This document shows positions 42,227-51,286 of a stretch of 64,000 bases of DNA, piece after piece. This DNA is from JACOMS01 sp051252005 (lineage in GTDB: Bacteria > Pseudomonadota > Alphaproteobacteria > Caulobacterales > Maricaulaceae). The position numbers and the translations under genes are program-made. The DNA lies in NCBI GenBank assembly GCA_051252005.1, contig JBPOEZ010000004.1, positions 273,030 to 337,029 of the forward strand, written 5' to 3'. Position 1 is the stretch's first letter, and every line of letters starts with the position of its first letter. The notes beneath the pieces were generated by a model. The model saw only the letters and a list, made by a program, of their open reading frames with translations, searched no databases and was not told the DNA's origin.

Positions 42227-42691
42227 GTGGATCTTATTATTTTCATCTTTTTCGTGGTGGTCTTCGTAATTCCTGGAATCCTCAAATCGGCCAAGAAAAA
42301 ATCAAAGGTTCCAGCGCTTAAAAAATACATTGATCCTCTCGAGCTAAACCAAGAGTTATCTGATAATTCTTACGCGCCTAAGGACAATGCGAGCGACCAA
42401 CACAGAGAGCTGAAGCAACGTATCCATGCTATTTCTGCCAATCAAGCGGCGGCATTGGGGCGTAAGAAAGTCATAGACTTGAGGCGGCGTGAAAAGCGGG
42501 ATCAATCCTCCGCGCCTAATGTTAAGTTGAGAGCACCGCATAATGCGTCTGATTTGAACCGTGCCCGCCGTAGCGATTGGGGGCAGCGCGTAGGGCCGGG
42601 TATCTTATCTTCAAGAAATATGGTAATTTTATCCGTAATCGCGCTAGCGCTATTACTCATGGGGCAAGTCCCCAGTCATTTACTGCGATAG
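42227..42691 (+). CDS. Small membrane protein with two terminal helices
   Basis: 154 residues, GTG start 42227. N-terminal helix (DLIIFIFFVVVFVIPGIL), a basic, Lys/Arg-rich linker of about 100 residues, and a C-terminal helix (MVILSVIALALLLMGQV). No catalytic motif. The N-terminus recalls the Tim44-type LIIFAVVA-type anchor seen in alphaproteobacteria, but the Tim44 domain is missing. 45 bases after pdxH and ten bases before the DUF1499 gene. Function unknown. Confidence 0.6.
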   Translation: MDLIIFIFFVVVFVIPGILKSAKKKSKVPALKKYIDPLELNQELSDNSYAPKDNASDQHRELKQRIHAISANQAAALGRKKVIDLRRREKRDQSSAPNVKLRAPHNASDLNRARRSDWGQRVGPGILSSRNMVILSVIALALLLMGQVPSHLLR

Positions 42692-42700
42692 GACAAAACT

Positions 42701-43516
42701 ATGACGAGTGCTCTTACGAAAGTCACACCGGCTAAAAAAACAAAGCTTCTGGCTCTGAGAAAATGGGTCTTACGAATTGCGCTTGTTTTGCTGATACTGG
42801 CACCGCTTATGTTTATAGTTGCGGCATTAGGCTATAAGATGGGGATATTTAGCCTCGGTCTGAGTCTCTCGACGCTTACGTTCAAGGTCGGCCCTCTCTT
42901 ATTGCTCGCATCCCTCGGAGCGGGCGTGATTAGCCTTGCATTGGCTTTCTTGGTTAAGCCTAGAAAAGGCTTAACAATAAGCATATTAGCTGTTCTAGTC
43001 CCCGTTATAGGTCTCGCACATGCTGGGTCGGTCAAAAAGACAGCGGCTAAGCTACCTTTTATCCATGATATAACCACGGATACACAAAACCCGCCCCAGT
43101 TCACTGACGCTATATTGTCCGAGCGCGCGGAAAACCCAAAAAGCAATTCGGTTGTCTATACGGGCAAGAAAGATAAGCGCAGTGGTAAACTTGTCTCTGT
43201 CATGCAGGTTAAGGGTTATCCTGATGTCCGCACGCTCATCCTAGAAGATGAGGCGGATGTTGTCTTTTCTCAGGCCCAAGCGGCCGTGCAGAGCCTTGGG
43301 TGGGCGCTCAAATCTGAAAATGTTGACACAGGTATCATTGAAGCCACCGACACGACCTTTTGGTATGGGTTTAAGGATGATGTGGTCATTCGGATTAAGC
43401 CGTCTGAAGGCGGCGGAAGCGTTCTGGATATACGCTCGATTAGTCGAGTCGGCGGATCAGATCTTGGCACCAATGCAAAACGTATCAGAGCCTTTACCAA
43501 GAAAATTCAAGGGTAG
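42701..43516 (+). CDS. DUF1499 membrane protein
   Basis: 271 residues. Three N-terminal helices in the first 110 residues, then a soluble DUF1499 domain: LPFIHDITTDTQNPPQF, VQSLGWALKSENVDTGIIEA, and the family-typical ISRVGGSDLGTNAKRIRAF at the C-terminus. Role unknown; in plants a DUF1499 protein is membrane-associated, which adds little. Probably co-transcribed with the preceding small membrane protein gene (gap nine bases). Confidence 0.8.
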   Translation: MTSALTKVTPAKKTKLLALRKWVLRIALVLLILAPLMFIVAALGYKMGIFSLGLSLSTLTFKVGPLLLLASLGAGVISLALAFLVKPRKGLTISILAVLVPVIGLAHAGSVKKTAAKLPFIHDITTDTQNPPQFTDAILSERAENPKSNSVVYTGKKDKRSGKLVSVMQVKGYPDVRTLILEDEADVVFSQAQAAVQSLGWALKSENVDTGIIEATDTTFWYGFKDDVVIRIKPSEGGGSVLDIRSISRVGGSDLGTNAKRIRAFTKKIQG

Positions 43517-43552
43517 AGAGTTAAGAGCCGAAAATTTAAGCTTAAACAACGC

Positions 43553-43582
43553 AAAAAAATACCTCGGTCAAAGACCGAGGTA
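43553..43582 (-). terminator. Rho-independent terminator after DUF3035 gene
   Basis: Perfect stem TACCTCGGTC (43560-43569) and GACCGAGGTA (43573-43582) with AAA loop, preceded on the plus strand by seven A residues (43553-43559), i.e. a U run for minus-strand transcripts. It is 22 bases past the DUF3035 stop. It also resembles the ACCTCGG hairpin near 63.8 kb. Confidence 0.75.
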
Positions 43583-43603
43583 TGAAACAATCTATTATTT
43601 GGC

Positions 43604-44137
43604 CTATAGACCAGGAAGTTTTGCGCTTCCGGGACGGCGGCTAATGTGAACTTGTCCTCCGCCAGTCGCTGATTCAATAGACTTCAAACGGCGCGCTTCG
43701 CCTTCAGGGTCAAGCGGGCTGCCATCAGGCGCTTTTGCTGAGCCATTATCCCAAAATAAGACGCGGTCAGCAAATCCGGATGTTTTACGCTCAACACTGT
43801 TTTGGCCGTCAATCACAAGGCGGATTTCAGGGTTTGCACGGTTTGCGCCAGCCTTGGCCATCAGGACGATTTCGCCTTGTGTGGGTTCGCTATCATCGAT
43901 GTCGCCGATGAGCGCTTTGCGGGCAGCTTCTTGAGAATAGTTGTTTTCGGAGGATGATTCGCCAACGCGCGGTGGACGCAGGTTATATTCCGGCGGCACG
44001 ACAAGCGGGGCTTTCGTAAGAATGTTAAATTCATTGGGGGCAGCCTTCGTTAGGCCCAATGTTTTGGACGCGCTTGCACATCCGGTCACGCTAAGGCCGA
44101 GGAGGGCAATGGCGGAAATTTTCATCATATTTTGCAT
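43604..44137 (-). CDS. DUF3035 lipoprotein
   Basis: 177 residues. The signal peptide ends with lipobox SVTGC, so this is probably an outer-membrane or periplasmic lipoprotein. PNEFNILTKAPLVVPPEYNLRPP is the DUF3035 landmark (written here as PNEFNILTKAPLVVPPEY and NLRPP). The role is unknown; the domain is common behind lspA in alphaproteobacteria, as here, 64 bases after lspA. Transcribed with ileS-lspA and ended by a clear hairpin terminator. Confidence 0.85.
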   Translation of the reverse strand: MQNMMKISAIALLGLSVTGCASASKTLGLTKAAPNEFNILTKAPLVVPPEYNLRPPRVGESSSENNYSQEAARKALIGDIDDSEPTQGEIVLMAKAGANRANPEIRLVIDGQNSVERKTSGFADRVLFWDNGSAKAPDGSPLDPEGEARRLKSIESATGGGQVHISRRPGSAKLPGL

Positions 44138-44201
44138 CGAGATGACTCCTTATTGATCCGTTCTTAGCGAAAGAGTGAGGCTTCGCCAAGTAACCATATG
44201 T

Positions 44202-44735
44202 TTAATTTTCTGGGGCGGCGTTGTCAGGCTTGATGAAGTAACTCGCCACCAAAAGCCCAATCACGCCAATGGTAATCGCGCTATCGGCTATGTTGAAGAT
44301 GAACGGGAAAAATGGGATCATGCCTTTGACGCTGATAAAATCAGTGACAGCGCCGAAAAACGCGCGGTCGATCACATTGCCTAACGCACCGCCGATAATA
44401 AGCGCCAATGACAAACGGGACAGTGTGTCCTTTGTTCGGCTCAAAACATAAAGCAGGGCAGCGCTCATTATGAAAGCAAACGCCGTCAAAAGCCAGCGGC
44501 CCCAAGACGTGCCGCCGCCAAGAAAGCCAAAGCTGACGCCTTGGTTACAGAGGAGCGCCAAGTCTACAACAGGGCTCATTTCTTTTTCGAGGCCAATATG
44601 CGGGTTAATCTGGCAGATATTAAACGGTACATTGAAGGCTTTTGTCGCCCAATATTTTGTAGCTTGGTCAACGGCGATCACGAGCGCCGGAACAGCGGCC
44701 GCGAAAAGCGCGTAAGATTTATAGAACTTACCCAT
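44202..44735 (-). CDS. lspA: Lipoprotein signal peptidase II
   Basis: Aspartyl protease that cuts the signal peptide of lipidated prolipoproteins. Four helices and the two catalytic aspartates in GNVIDRAFFGAVTDFI and FNIADSAITIG. 177 residues, normal. Overlaps the end of ileS by eight bases, the usual arrangement, and is followed by DUF3035. Its clients in this window probably include PstS, the YceI and DUF3035 proteins and the Mla lipoprotein. Confidence 0.95.
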   Translation of the reverse strand: MGKFYKSYALFAAAVPALVIAVDQATKYWATKAFNVPFNICQINPHIGLEKEMSPVVDLALLCNQGVSFGFLGGGTSWGRWLLTAFAFIMSAALLYVLSRTKDTLSRLSLALIIGGALGNVIDRAFFGAVTDFISVKGMIPFFPFIFNIADSAITIGVIGLLVASYFIKPDNAAPEN

Positions 44736-47640
44736 TTGCCGCGTCCCATGCTTTTACAGCTGCCGCGTCACGGGGGGTAATGTCTGCATCGCCGTCCGCT
44801 TTGAAATACTTCCATGACCGTTCACATTTTGACCAGGCCGCATTGTCCGTGAGCGATTTCGCGCTGACAGTTTCGGCTTTGGCCGAGAGGTCACAGGCAC
44901 TAACGATGAGATAGTCAGCGAGGGTATCAGACGGATCAGCAGGGGCCGCGTAAGTGTCTTGGCGCGTCACGCCCAGAGCTGTCAGCGCTTTGATGAGCGC
45001 GTCTTCCGCTGGGCTGACGACATGGGCTTCAAGGCTGGATTTGATGATCTTATCCTTGCGTAGCGGCTCGATAGTTTCTGACACTGACGTCCGGAACGCC
45101 CGTACCGTATTCATGTGGCCTGCGAGGGCGTCATTTTTCCATTCCGAAGGTGTGTTCGGGAACACTTGTAAGTGGACAGAGCCGTCTTCGGACGGGAAGC
45201 GAGATTGCCAGACTTCTTCCATCGTAAAGGACATGATCGGCGCAAGCCATGTGGCGAGGCGCATAAAAATGGCATCCATGACCGTGCGGCAAGCGCGGCG
45301 GCGGGTGCTATCGAGTGGATCGCAATAAAGCGCGTCTTTCCGAATATCGAAATAAAACGGCGAGAGGTCGACCGTGCAAAAGTTCAGAAGTGAGGCGAAA
45401 ACTTTCTTGAGATCAAACTCGCGGTAAGCGTCGTCCACAATCGTATCGAGCTCAGATAAACGGTGCAAAACCCAGCGTTCTAGCGCGGGCATATCGGCCA
45501 TATCAACGGCTTCGCTGGCGTCATAACCGTCGAGCGCGCCGAGGAGATATCGCACCGTGCCGCGCAGTTTGCGGTAGGCATCAACATTTGTCTGAATGAT
45601 CTCTTTCCCAATTTTCAAATCATCGGTGAAATCGGAAGAGGCCGTCCAAAGGCGGATGATTTCAGCTCCGTTTTGCCGAATAATATCCGTTGGCGCCGTT
45701 GTATTGCCCAGAGACTTAGACATTTTATAGCCCTTATCGTCGACGACAAATCCGTGGGTAAGCACATTATCATACGGCGCTTCGCCGTAGACAGCGCAGC
45801 TCTCAAGCAGTGAGCTTTGGAACCAACCGCGATGTTGGTCGGAGCCTTCGAGGTATAAATCCGCGCGGTCTTGAAGGTCATCTCTGCGCTTCAAACAGAA
45901 TGCATGCGTACAGCCGCTGTCAAACCAAACATCCAAAATGTCTGTGACTTTGTTCCACCCGTCATTGTCAGCAGGCATGAGCGTTTCGAGCGGGGTTTCA
46001 AACCATCCGTCTACGCCCTGTTCTTCGACGGCGGCGAGAATACGCGCGTTAATAGCGTCTGCGTCGGTTCGTTCCGTGTGAAGTCTGCCGTCTTCGTGGA
46101 CAATCAGGGTAATGGGTACGCCCCAAGCGCGCTGACGCGAGATCAGCCAGTCAGGACGGTCCGCGATCATGGCTTCGAGCCGGTTACGTCCGCGCGGCGG
46201 GTAGAAGCCTGTGTTCTCAATAGCGGCGAGCGCTTTTTCTCGCAGCCCATCCTTCGACATAGAGATAAACCATTGCGGCGTAGCGCGGCGAATGACGGGG
46301 GCTTTGGACCGCCAAGAATGGGCGTCGCGCAGGGTCATGATCCCGCGCGCCAAAAGGTTGCCGCATTCGACAAGCGCCTTAAGCACTTCGCCGTTCGCCT
46401 TACCGTCTTGCCCGCGTTTCTTTCCCGATGTGCGGATGACGTCGAGGCCTTCGAAACGAGCGGGCATAACGTCCGTATATTCACCGGCGTCGTTCATAGT
46501 CATGGGCACGACAGGGTCGATGCCGAGAGCTTCGAGTTTTGTTTGGTTGGAAATCCAAACCACATAGTCATCCTCGCCGTGAGACGGCGCTGTATGGACA
46601 AAGCCCGTACCCGCATCAGCAGTGACGTGAGAGCCTTCGAGGAGAGGGACCTGGAAGTCGAACTTACCGTCCGCGCCTTCCATGTTTTTGAGAGGGTGAC
46701 TTAGAACGGTATCTTTGGGGTTCACCGTTTCGAGACGTTTTGCTAATTTTACCAGTCCAGCTTTTGCCACGGTCGCCCAAAGGTCATCTGCAACAATCAA
46801 TTTATCGCCGGGTTTGGACCAAGGCGCAAATTCGCTTTCTTCCATTTCAGTGACTTCATACAAGCCATAGATGATGTTGGTTGAAAAGCTTACGGCGCGA
46901 TTAGCAGGAATTGTCCAAGGGGTCGTCGTCCAAATGACGATCGAGGCATTTTCGATCCCGCTTCGGACAGGAAACTTCACATAAACCTGCGTGGCTTTTC
47001 GGTCTGCATATTCCACCTCGGCTTCCGCCAAAGCAGTTTGCTCAACGGGGCTCCACATGACCGGTTTTGAGCCTCTGTAGAGCTGTCCGGTTTTGGCGAT
47101 TTTTAGGAGTTCGCCGCAGATGTCGGCTTCGCTCTGAAAGTTCATGGTTTTATACGGATTGTCCCAATCGCCGATGACGCCGAGGCGTTTAAATTCTTCG
47201 CGCTGTGTATCGAGCCATCCTGCTGCATATTCGCGGCAGCGTTTGCGGAACTCATTTGGGGGAACATCGTCTTTATTGCGGCCCTTTGAGCGGAATTCTT
47301 CTTCGACTTTCCATTCAATCGGCAGGCCGTGGCAATCCCAGCCGGGCACGTAATTGGCATCATAGCCGAGCATTTGGTGTGAGCGGTTGATGATGTCCTT
47401 AAGGATTTTGTTCATCGCCGTACCCATATGGATATGGCCATTGGCATAAGGCGGGCCATCATGGAGGATCCATGGCTTGCGGCCTTCGGCTTTGGATTGC
47501 TTCCGAAGACGTTCGTAAAGGGCCATTTCGTTCCAACGGTCGAGCCACTTGGGCTCTTGTTTGGCAAGGCCCGCGCGAAGCGGGAAATCGGTTTCAGGTA
47601 GGAAAAGGGTGTCGCGGTAAGCGCGGGCTTGATCTGTCAT
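44728..47640 (-). CDS. ileS: Isoleucyl-tRNA synthetase
   Basis: Charges tRNA-Ile. GHIHMGTAMNKILKD is the HIGH region, KGYKMSKSLGN the KMSKS loop; the editing domain with its TTPWT (TIVIWTTTPWT-like) signature is between them. 970 residues. The very C-terminus usually carries a CxxC...CxxC zinc knuckle; here it reads KCERSWKYFKADGDADITPRD, with only one of the expected cysteines left, so the zinc site seems lost. No T-box leader was seen. Heads the ileS-lspA-DUF3035 unit. Confidence 0.96.
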   Translation of the reverse strand: MTDQARAYRDTLFLPETDFPLRAGLAKQEPKWLDRWNEMALYERLRKQSKAEGRKPWILHDGPPYANGHIHMGTAMNKILKDIINRSHQMLGYDANYVPGWDCHGLPIEWKVEEEFRSKGRNKDDVPPNEFRKRCREYAAGWLDTQREEFKRLGVIGDWDNPYKTMNFQSEADICGELLKIAKTGQLYRGSKPVMWSPVEQTALAEAEVEYADRKATQVYVKFPVRSGIENASIVIWTTTPWTIPANRAVSFSTNIIYGLYEVTEMEESEFAPWSKPGDKLIVADDLWATVAKAGLVKLAKRLETVNPKDTVLSHPLKNMEGADGKFDFQVPLLEGSHVTADAGTGFVHTAPSHGEDDYVVWISNQTKLEALGIDPVVPMTMNDAGEYTDVMPARFEGLDVIRTSGKKRGQDGKANGEVLKALVECGNLLARGIMTLRDAHSWRSKAPVIRRATPQWFISMSKDGLREKALAAIENTGFYPPRGRNRLEAMIADRPDWLISRQRAWGVPITLIVHEDGRLHTERTDADAINARILAAVEEQGVDGWFETPLETLMPADNDGWNKVTDILDVWFDSGCTHAFCLKRRDDLQDRADLYLEGSDQHRGWFQSSLLESCAVYGEAPYDNVLTHGFVVDDKGYKMSKSLGNTTAPTDIIRQNGAEIIRLWTASSDFTDDLKIGKEIIQTNVDAYRKLRGTVRYLLGALDGYDASEAVDMADMPALERWVLHRLSELDTIVDDAYREFDLKKVFASLLNFCTVDLSPFYFDIRKDALYCDPLDSTRRRACRTVMDAIFMRLATWLAPIMSFTMEEVWQSRFPSEDGSVHLQVFPNTPSEWKNDALAGHMNTVRAFRTSVSETIEPLRKDKIIKSSLEAHVVSPAEDALIKALTALGVTRQDTYAAPADPSDTLADYLIVSACDLSAKAETVSAKSLTDNAAWSKCERSWKYFKADGDADITPRDAAAVKAWDAANG

Positions 47641-47799
47641 AGGACTCTCGGATGTGTTTGAAAAAGGGTGCGTATAATCCCGGAGCGCTCTCAGCGCGCC
47701 GGGCCGGTAATTCGGCGTATCCGTATCGATATGATGTGGTTTTCAAACATAGCGCGGCGTAACATAAGACGGCGAACTCGCCAAGACATTTGACGCGCG

Positions 47800-48147
47800 T
47801 TATTTCGCGGGCAGGGAGCCCGTAAAACTAAGCGCCATCGCAATGAGTTTGCCGCGTATCTCGTCATTTTCGAAAATGCCCTCGCCGGTTTCGACAAAGC
47901 CTTTCATAGGGCGGCCTGTAAAGGATAGCTGTTCAATATCTGTGAGCGCAAGGGCTTCGGCGTACTGCTCTAGCCCAACTCTGAACATGGCCATATTGGT
48001 GACCTTATCTTTAGCTTTGTGGACGCCGCAGAGCATATGGCCGCGGTGCATAAAGCACAGCCCGCCAAACATTTTGCGGGTCGTGATGTCCGCATTATCG
48101 CTCATATCGTATTGGAAGACTTGGGCAAGCCCTTCGTCATAAGCCAT
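47800..48147 (-). CDS. TfoX N-terminal-domain protein
   Basis: 115 residues, matching the TfoX/Sxy N-terminal domain only: TTRKMFGGLCFMHRGHMLCGV and MKGFVETGEGIFENDE-like parts. The C-terminal domain of competence regulators is missing, as in many stand-alone alphaproteobacterial homologues whose role is unclear. It is the last of three short minus-strand genes with GFA and MAPEG neighbours; the gap to GFA is two bases. Confidence 0.82.
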   Translation of the reverse strand: MAYDEGLAQVFQYDMSDNADITTRKMFGGLCFMHRGHMLCGVHKAKDKVTNMAMFRVGLEQYAEALALTDIEQLSFTGRPMKGFVETGEGIFENDEIRGKLIAMALSFTGSLPAK

Positions 48148-48149
48148 TA

Positions 48150-48530
48150 TTATATATCCGTTTTATCCCATGGGTAGGCGTCGTCTGTATGGATGAACTG
48201 CATCGGCGTGAACGTGGCCGCGTTATCTAGGAGGCTGGCGCGGATGGTTGCCATGCCAGGGTGCGCTTTGGGTTCTCCGTAAATTTGCGTCGAGCAATTC
48301 GGGCAAAATGTGAGGACAACATCTTTGCCGCTACCGCCCGCATATGTATAGGTGTTCGTCTCTCCCGTAACTGTGACGGAGTCCAGGGCTGTGCCGTGGC
48401 TCAGTAGGCGTCCACCGCTTGAAAGTTTCCGGCAACCCGCGCAGTGGCAGGAAAAGTCAAATATAGATTCTGTGGACGCTTCGATTGTAACCTCACCGCA
48501 ATGGCAGGAGCCTTTAACTGTATCAGTCAT
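48150..48530 (-). CDS. GFA-family protein (CENP-V/GFA zinc domain)
   Basis: 126 residues. Zinc-binding cysteines GSCHCGEV, FSCHCAGCRKLS and FCPNCSTQI identify the glutathione-dependent-formaldehyde-activating (GFA) family. Many members have no proven formaldehyde role and are simply zinc proteins. Sits between TfoX-N and MAPEG genes on the minus strand. Confidence 0.88.
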   Translation of the reverse strand: MTDTVKGSCHCGEVTIEASTESIFDFSCHCAGCRKLSSGGRLLSHGTALDSVTVTGETNTYTYAGGSGKDVVLTFCPNCSTQIYGEPKAHPGMATIRASLLDNAATFTPMQFIHTDDAYPWDKTDI

Positions 48531-48538
48531 GAATACCC

Positions 48539-48955
48539 TTAAAAAAGATGAGCGGCAGCGCGAAGCGCCATGACTATGAGAACTATAGAACTCACAGCAA
48601 AAAGGCCAAACCGTAGGAGGACTTTGTTACTCGTGATTTGGACGAGGCTGTGAATAATCCGAAGCGCCACATAACCCCATGCAAAGTTAGTATTGAGAGC
48701 ATCCGTTTGTCCGAGCGAGAAAAGGTAAAACATAAGCGCGTAAAAGATCACGGGCTGTTCGTGTAGGTGATTATAGTTATCAGCCGCCCACCGCGCTTTA
48801 GCGGGCAGCGTCTCGCCAAGTTTCGGATTGTCGATGAAGTCCTGTGTGCGTTTGGTTATGGCGTTCATCGCCGGAATGCGGCGCATATACATGAGCGTCC
48901 ACATGACAAATGTCCAAATGATGAGTGCCAGTACCGGCGTTAAAAAATGACCCAT
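48539..48955 (-). CDS. MAPEG-family membrane protein
   Basis: 138 residues with four membrane helices. Conserved NYNHLHEQPVIFYAL and WGYVALRIIHSLVQ are characteristic of MAPEG (membrane-associated proteins in eicosanoid and glutathione metabolism). Bacterial members are mostly uncharacterised, some with glutathione transferase or peroxidase activity. First of three closely spaced minus-strand genes. Confidence 0.87.
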   Translation of the reverse strand: MGHFLTPVLALIIWTFVMWTLMYMRRIPAMNAITKRTQDFIDNPKLGETLPAKARWAADNYNHLHEQPVIFYALMFYLFSLGQTDALNTNFAWGYVALRIIHSLVQITSNKVLLRFGLFAVSSIVLIVMALRAAAHLF

Positions 48956-49060
48956 GATAATAGTCTCCCTAAGTGCTTATCATTGAAAGGGAGCCTGTCG
49001 TCAATGCGGGCGGCCCATGAAAGCCGCAGGGTTGCCATGCATGGATAGTTTTTGCGTTAG

Positions 49061-49513
49061 CTACTTTGGAATGCCGCGCCCAGCAAGTTCGTCTGCGCGT
49101 TCATTGCCTTCAATGCCCACATGCCCTTTAACCCACTTCCACTCCACAGTGTGTTTAGCGTTTTGGGCGTCAAGTAATTGCCATAAGTCCTTGTTTACAA
49201 CAGGTTTTTTATCAGATTTTTTCCAGCCTCGCTTCTTCCACCCGTGAATCCATTCAGTAATTCCTTTCATCACATAAGTGCTGTCCGTCCACAAAGTGAT
49301 GCTGCCTTTATAGCCCGGCTTGATAGCTTCGAGCGCTTTAATGGCAGCCATAAGTTCCATGCGGTTATTGGTTGTATCGGCTTCTCCGCCGTAAAGCTCT
49401 TTCTCCACATCTCCGAAGCGCATCAGCGCCCCCCACCCGCCCGGCCCGGGGTTGCCGGAACAGGCGCCGTCAGTATAGATCACAAGGTCTCTGGCTTTCG
49501 AATTTCGCGGCAT
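49061..49513 (-). CDS. rnhA: Ribonuclease HI
   Basis: Cleaves RNA in RNA:DNA hybrids. Catalytic residues visible: Asp in IYTDGACSGNPGPGGWG, Glu in TNNRMELMAAIKALE, Asp in LWTDSTYVMKGI and the C-terminal Asp in GNERADELA; the handle-region His lies in KGHVGIEGN. 150 residues, normal. Four bases after ispH, an order frequent in alphaproteobacteria, though thrB that often separates them is missing here. Confidence 0.96.
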   Translation of the reverse strand: MPRNSKARDLVIYTDGACSGNPGPGGWGALMRFGDVEKELYGGEADTTNNRMELMAAIKALEAIKPGYKGSITLWTDSTYVMKGITEWIHGWKKRGWKKSDKKPVVNKDLWQLLDAQNAKHTVEWKWVKGHVGIEGNERADELAGRGIPK

Positions 49514-49517
49514 AGAC

Positions 49518-50513
49518 TTAAGAGGCTCTGAGTTCGCGCGGGAGGCGGAAAATTACATTTTCCTTGGTGACTTCAACTTCTTCAAAGTCGATATCATAAC
49601 GTGACCGCAGCGCAGCGATGACGCCGTCCGTGAGGTATTCGGGCGCACTCGCGCCTGCGGACAGCCCTATGGTTTTCGCTTTTTCAATCGCGTCCCAGTC
49701 CAGACTATCCGCGCTAGAAATCAAAGCGGCCTTGTTAGCGCCAGCACGTTCACCGACTTCGACGAGGCGCATGGAATTGGACGAGGTTTCAGACCCGATC
49801 ACGAGCAGAAGATCACATTTCTTCGCAATGGCTTTGATAGCTTCTTGGCGGTTAGTCGTCGCGTAGCAAATGTCTTCTTTATAGGGAAGGGCGATATTCG
49901 GGAAACGTTCGAGTAAAATGGCAACGATGCTCGCCGTGTCGTCTACGGATAGCGTCGTTTGTGTCACCAGAGCGAGGTTTTCTGGGTCTTGTGCATCGAA
50001 GGCCCGCGCGTCGTCTTCTGTCTCAATCAGGCTCATATGGCCGGGGTCAAGCTGCCCCATCGTGCCGATGACTTCAGGATGGCCTTTATGTCCGATAAGC
50101 AGAATATGATGGCCATTTTTGGCATGTTTTTCAGCTTCGACATGAACCTTGGAAACAAGTGGACAGGTCGCATCGAGAAACGTCATCTCGCGAGCCTGCG
50201 CGGCGGCAGGCACAGTTTTTGGCACGCCGTGAGCGGAAAAAACGACAGGCCGATCATCTGGGCACTCATCAAGCTCTTCGACAAAGATCGCGCCCATGTT
50301 TTTTAGGCTGTTAACGACGTGATGATTATGCACGATTTCATGCCGGACATAGACGGGCGCGCCGTATTTTGACAGGCTTTGCTCTACGATTTGAATAGCT
50401 CGGTCAACGCCGGCACAAAATCCGCGCGGCGAAGCCAGCAAAAGCGTTTTTTTTGCACGTTCATCTGTCGTTACTGAAGCGGCGGCCTTAGAAGTGGCGG
50501 TAGAAATTGCCAT
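49518..50513 (-). CDS. ispH: 4-Hydroxy-3-methylbut-2-enyl diphosphate reductase (IspH)
   Basis: Last enzyme of the MEP pathway, an iron-sulfur protein making IPP and DMAPP. Its three cluster cysteines are visible in RGFCAGVDRAI, DATCPLVSKVH and EDICYATTNRQ; HEIVHNHHVVN and SAHGVP are also family landmarks. 331 residues including a 20-residue N-terminal extension. Presence shows that this organism uses MEP-route isoprenoid synthesis, which makes the class I HMG-CoA reductase upstream noteworthy. A duplicated ribosome-site element lies in its leader. Confidence 0.96.
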   Translation of the reverse strand: MAISTATSKAAASVTTDERAKKTLLLASPRGFCAGVDRAIQIVEQSLSKYGAPVYVRHEIVHNHHVVNSLKNMGAIFVEELDECPDDRPVVFSAHGVPKTVPAAAQAREMTFLDATCPLVSKVHVEAEKHAKNGHHILLIGHKGHPEVIGTMGQLDPGHMSLIETEDDARAFDAQDPENLALVTQTTLSVDDTASIVAILLERFPNIALPYKEDICYATTNRQEAIKAIAKKCDLLLVIGSETSSNSMRLVEVGERAGANKAALISSADSLDWDAIEKAKTIGLSAGASAPEYLTDGVIAALRSRYDIDFEEVEVTKENVIFRLPRELRAS

Positions 50514-50515
50514 TG

Positions 50516-50548
50516 TTAATTTATCCTCATGATTAAATTATCCTCATG
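50516..50548 (-). repeat. Tandem direct repeat in ispH leader
   Basis: On the plus strand TTAATTTATCCTCATG (50516-50531) is followed one base later by TTAAATTATCCTCATG (50533-50548), 15 of 16 identical. On the mRNA this gives two AUGAGGAUAA units, i.e. a duplicated Shine-Dalgarno-like AGGA directly before the ispH start. It may be a slippage product or a translational element. Confidence 0.6.
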
Positions 50549-50674
50549 CGCAAAGGGGGCGTTGCGAGTCACGCTTTAAACCTTTAACAAGGCGGTCATA
50601 TTACCCCTTAACAGACCGTGTTAAGGCACGCTATAGCGGCATTTCGAAATTGCTGCGTAAATTTGGATATTATT

Positions 50675-51256
50675 ATGCGGAAACATACTCTTTTTGCCAC
50701 AGTGCTCCTTGCGGGCCTTATCGGCCTCACCGGGTGCCGGACAGCGCAGGAAGCCCTTGCGATCGGCGAAGCTGCTGAAAAAAACCCTGGGGCTTGCCCG
50801 CGAGCTTTTGCGCTATATGACGCTGAGCGTATCGTAGAATTTCGGGGATCTGAAAGTTTCGCGAATGTCGGCTTTACTGGCGAAATTGGTCACATTCGCA
50901 GCCTTTGCCGTTATTATGGCACAGAGCCCATTACAGCTGATCTTGAAATGGAAATCGAATTCGGACGCGGTCCTTCTGCGACGCAGTCTACGGCGACTTA
51001 CGAATATTTTGTGGCGGTTACGCGGAAAAACCTTGCCGTGATCGAAAAACAGGTCTTCCCGATACAAGTAATGTTCCCATCAGGCGTTGACCGCGTCAGT
51101 GTCACCGAAAAAATTGACAGTATTGTTATTCCACGCGCGAATGAAGATACGTCCGGCGCTAACTTTGAGATCATTGTTGGTTTCGTTGTGACTCCAGAGC
51201 AGCGCGAATTTAACACTGCTGGTAAACGGTTCCGCGTTAATGCCGGAAAAAATTAG
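50675..51256 (+). CDS. Alphaproteobacterial lipoprotein of unknown function
   Basis: 193 residues. ATG 50675 gives a neat lipoprotein signal with lipobox LTGC (MRKHTLFATVLLAGLIGLTGC); a longer upstream reading is rejected. The mature protein has a conserved-looking beta-rich stretch: RIVEFRGSESFANVGFTGEI, RYYGTEPITADLEMEIEFGRG and ending in FRVNAGK. No catalytic motif or known domain recognised. Ends 30 bases before argS. Confidence 0.7.
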   Translation: MRKHTLFATVLLAGLIGLTGCRTAQEALAIGEAAEKNPGACPRAFALYDAERIVEFRGSESFANVGFTGEIGHIRSLCRYYGTEPITADLEMEIEFGRGPSATQSTATYEYFVAVTRKNLAVIEKQVFPIQVMFPSGVDRVSVTEKIDSIVIPRANEDTSGANFEIIVGFVVTPEQREFNTAGKRFRVNAGKN

Positions 51257-51286
51257 AATAAAACTAGATTGAACTTAGAGATTCGC

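Noticed and set aside
45871..46704. Long open frame opposite ileS
   Set aside because: It mirrors the codon structure of ileS, has no ribosome site and no recognisable domain.
47641..47799. T-box or other riboswitch before ileS
   Set aside because: No T-box consensus or specifier-loop structure could be seen in the 159-base leader; only short GC-rich complementarities.
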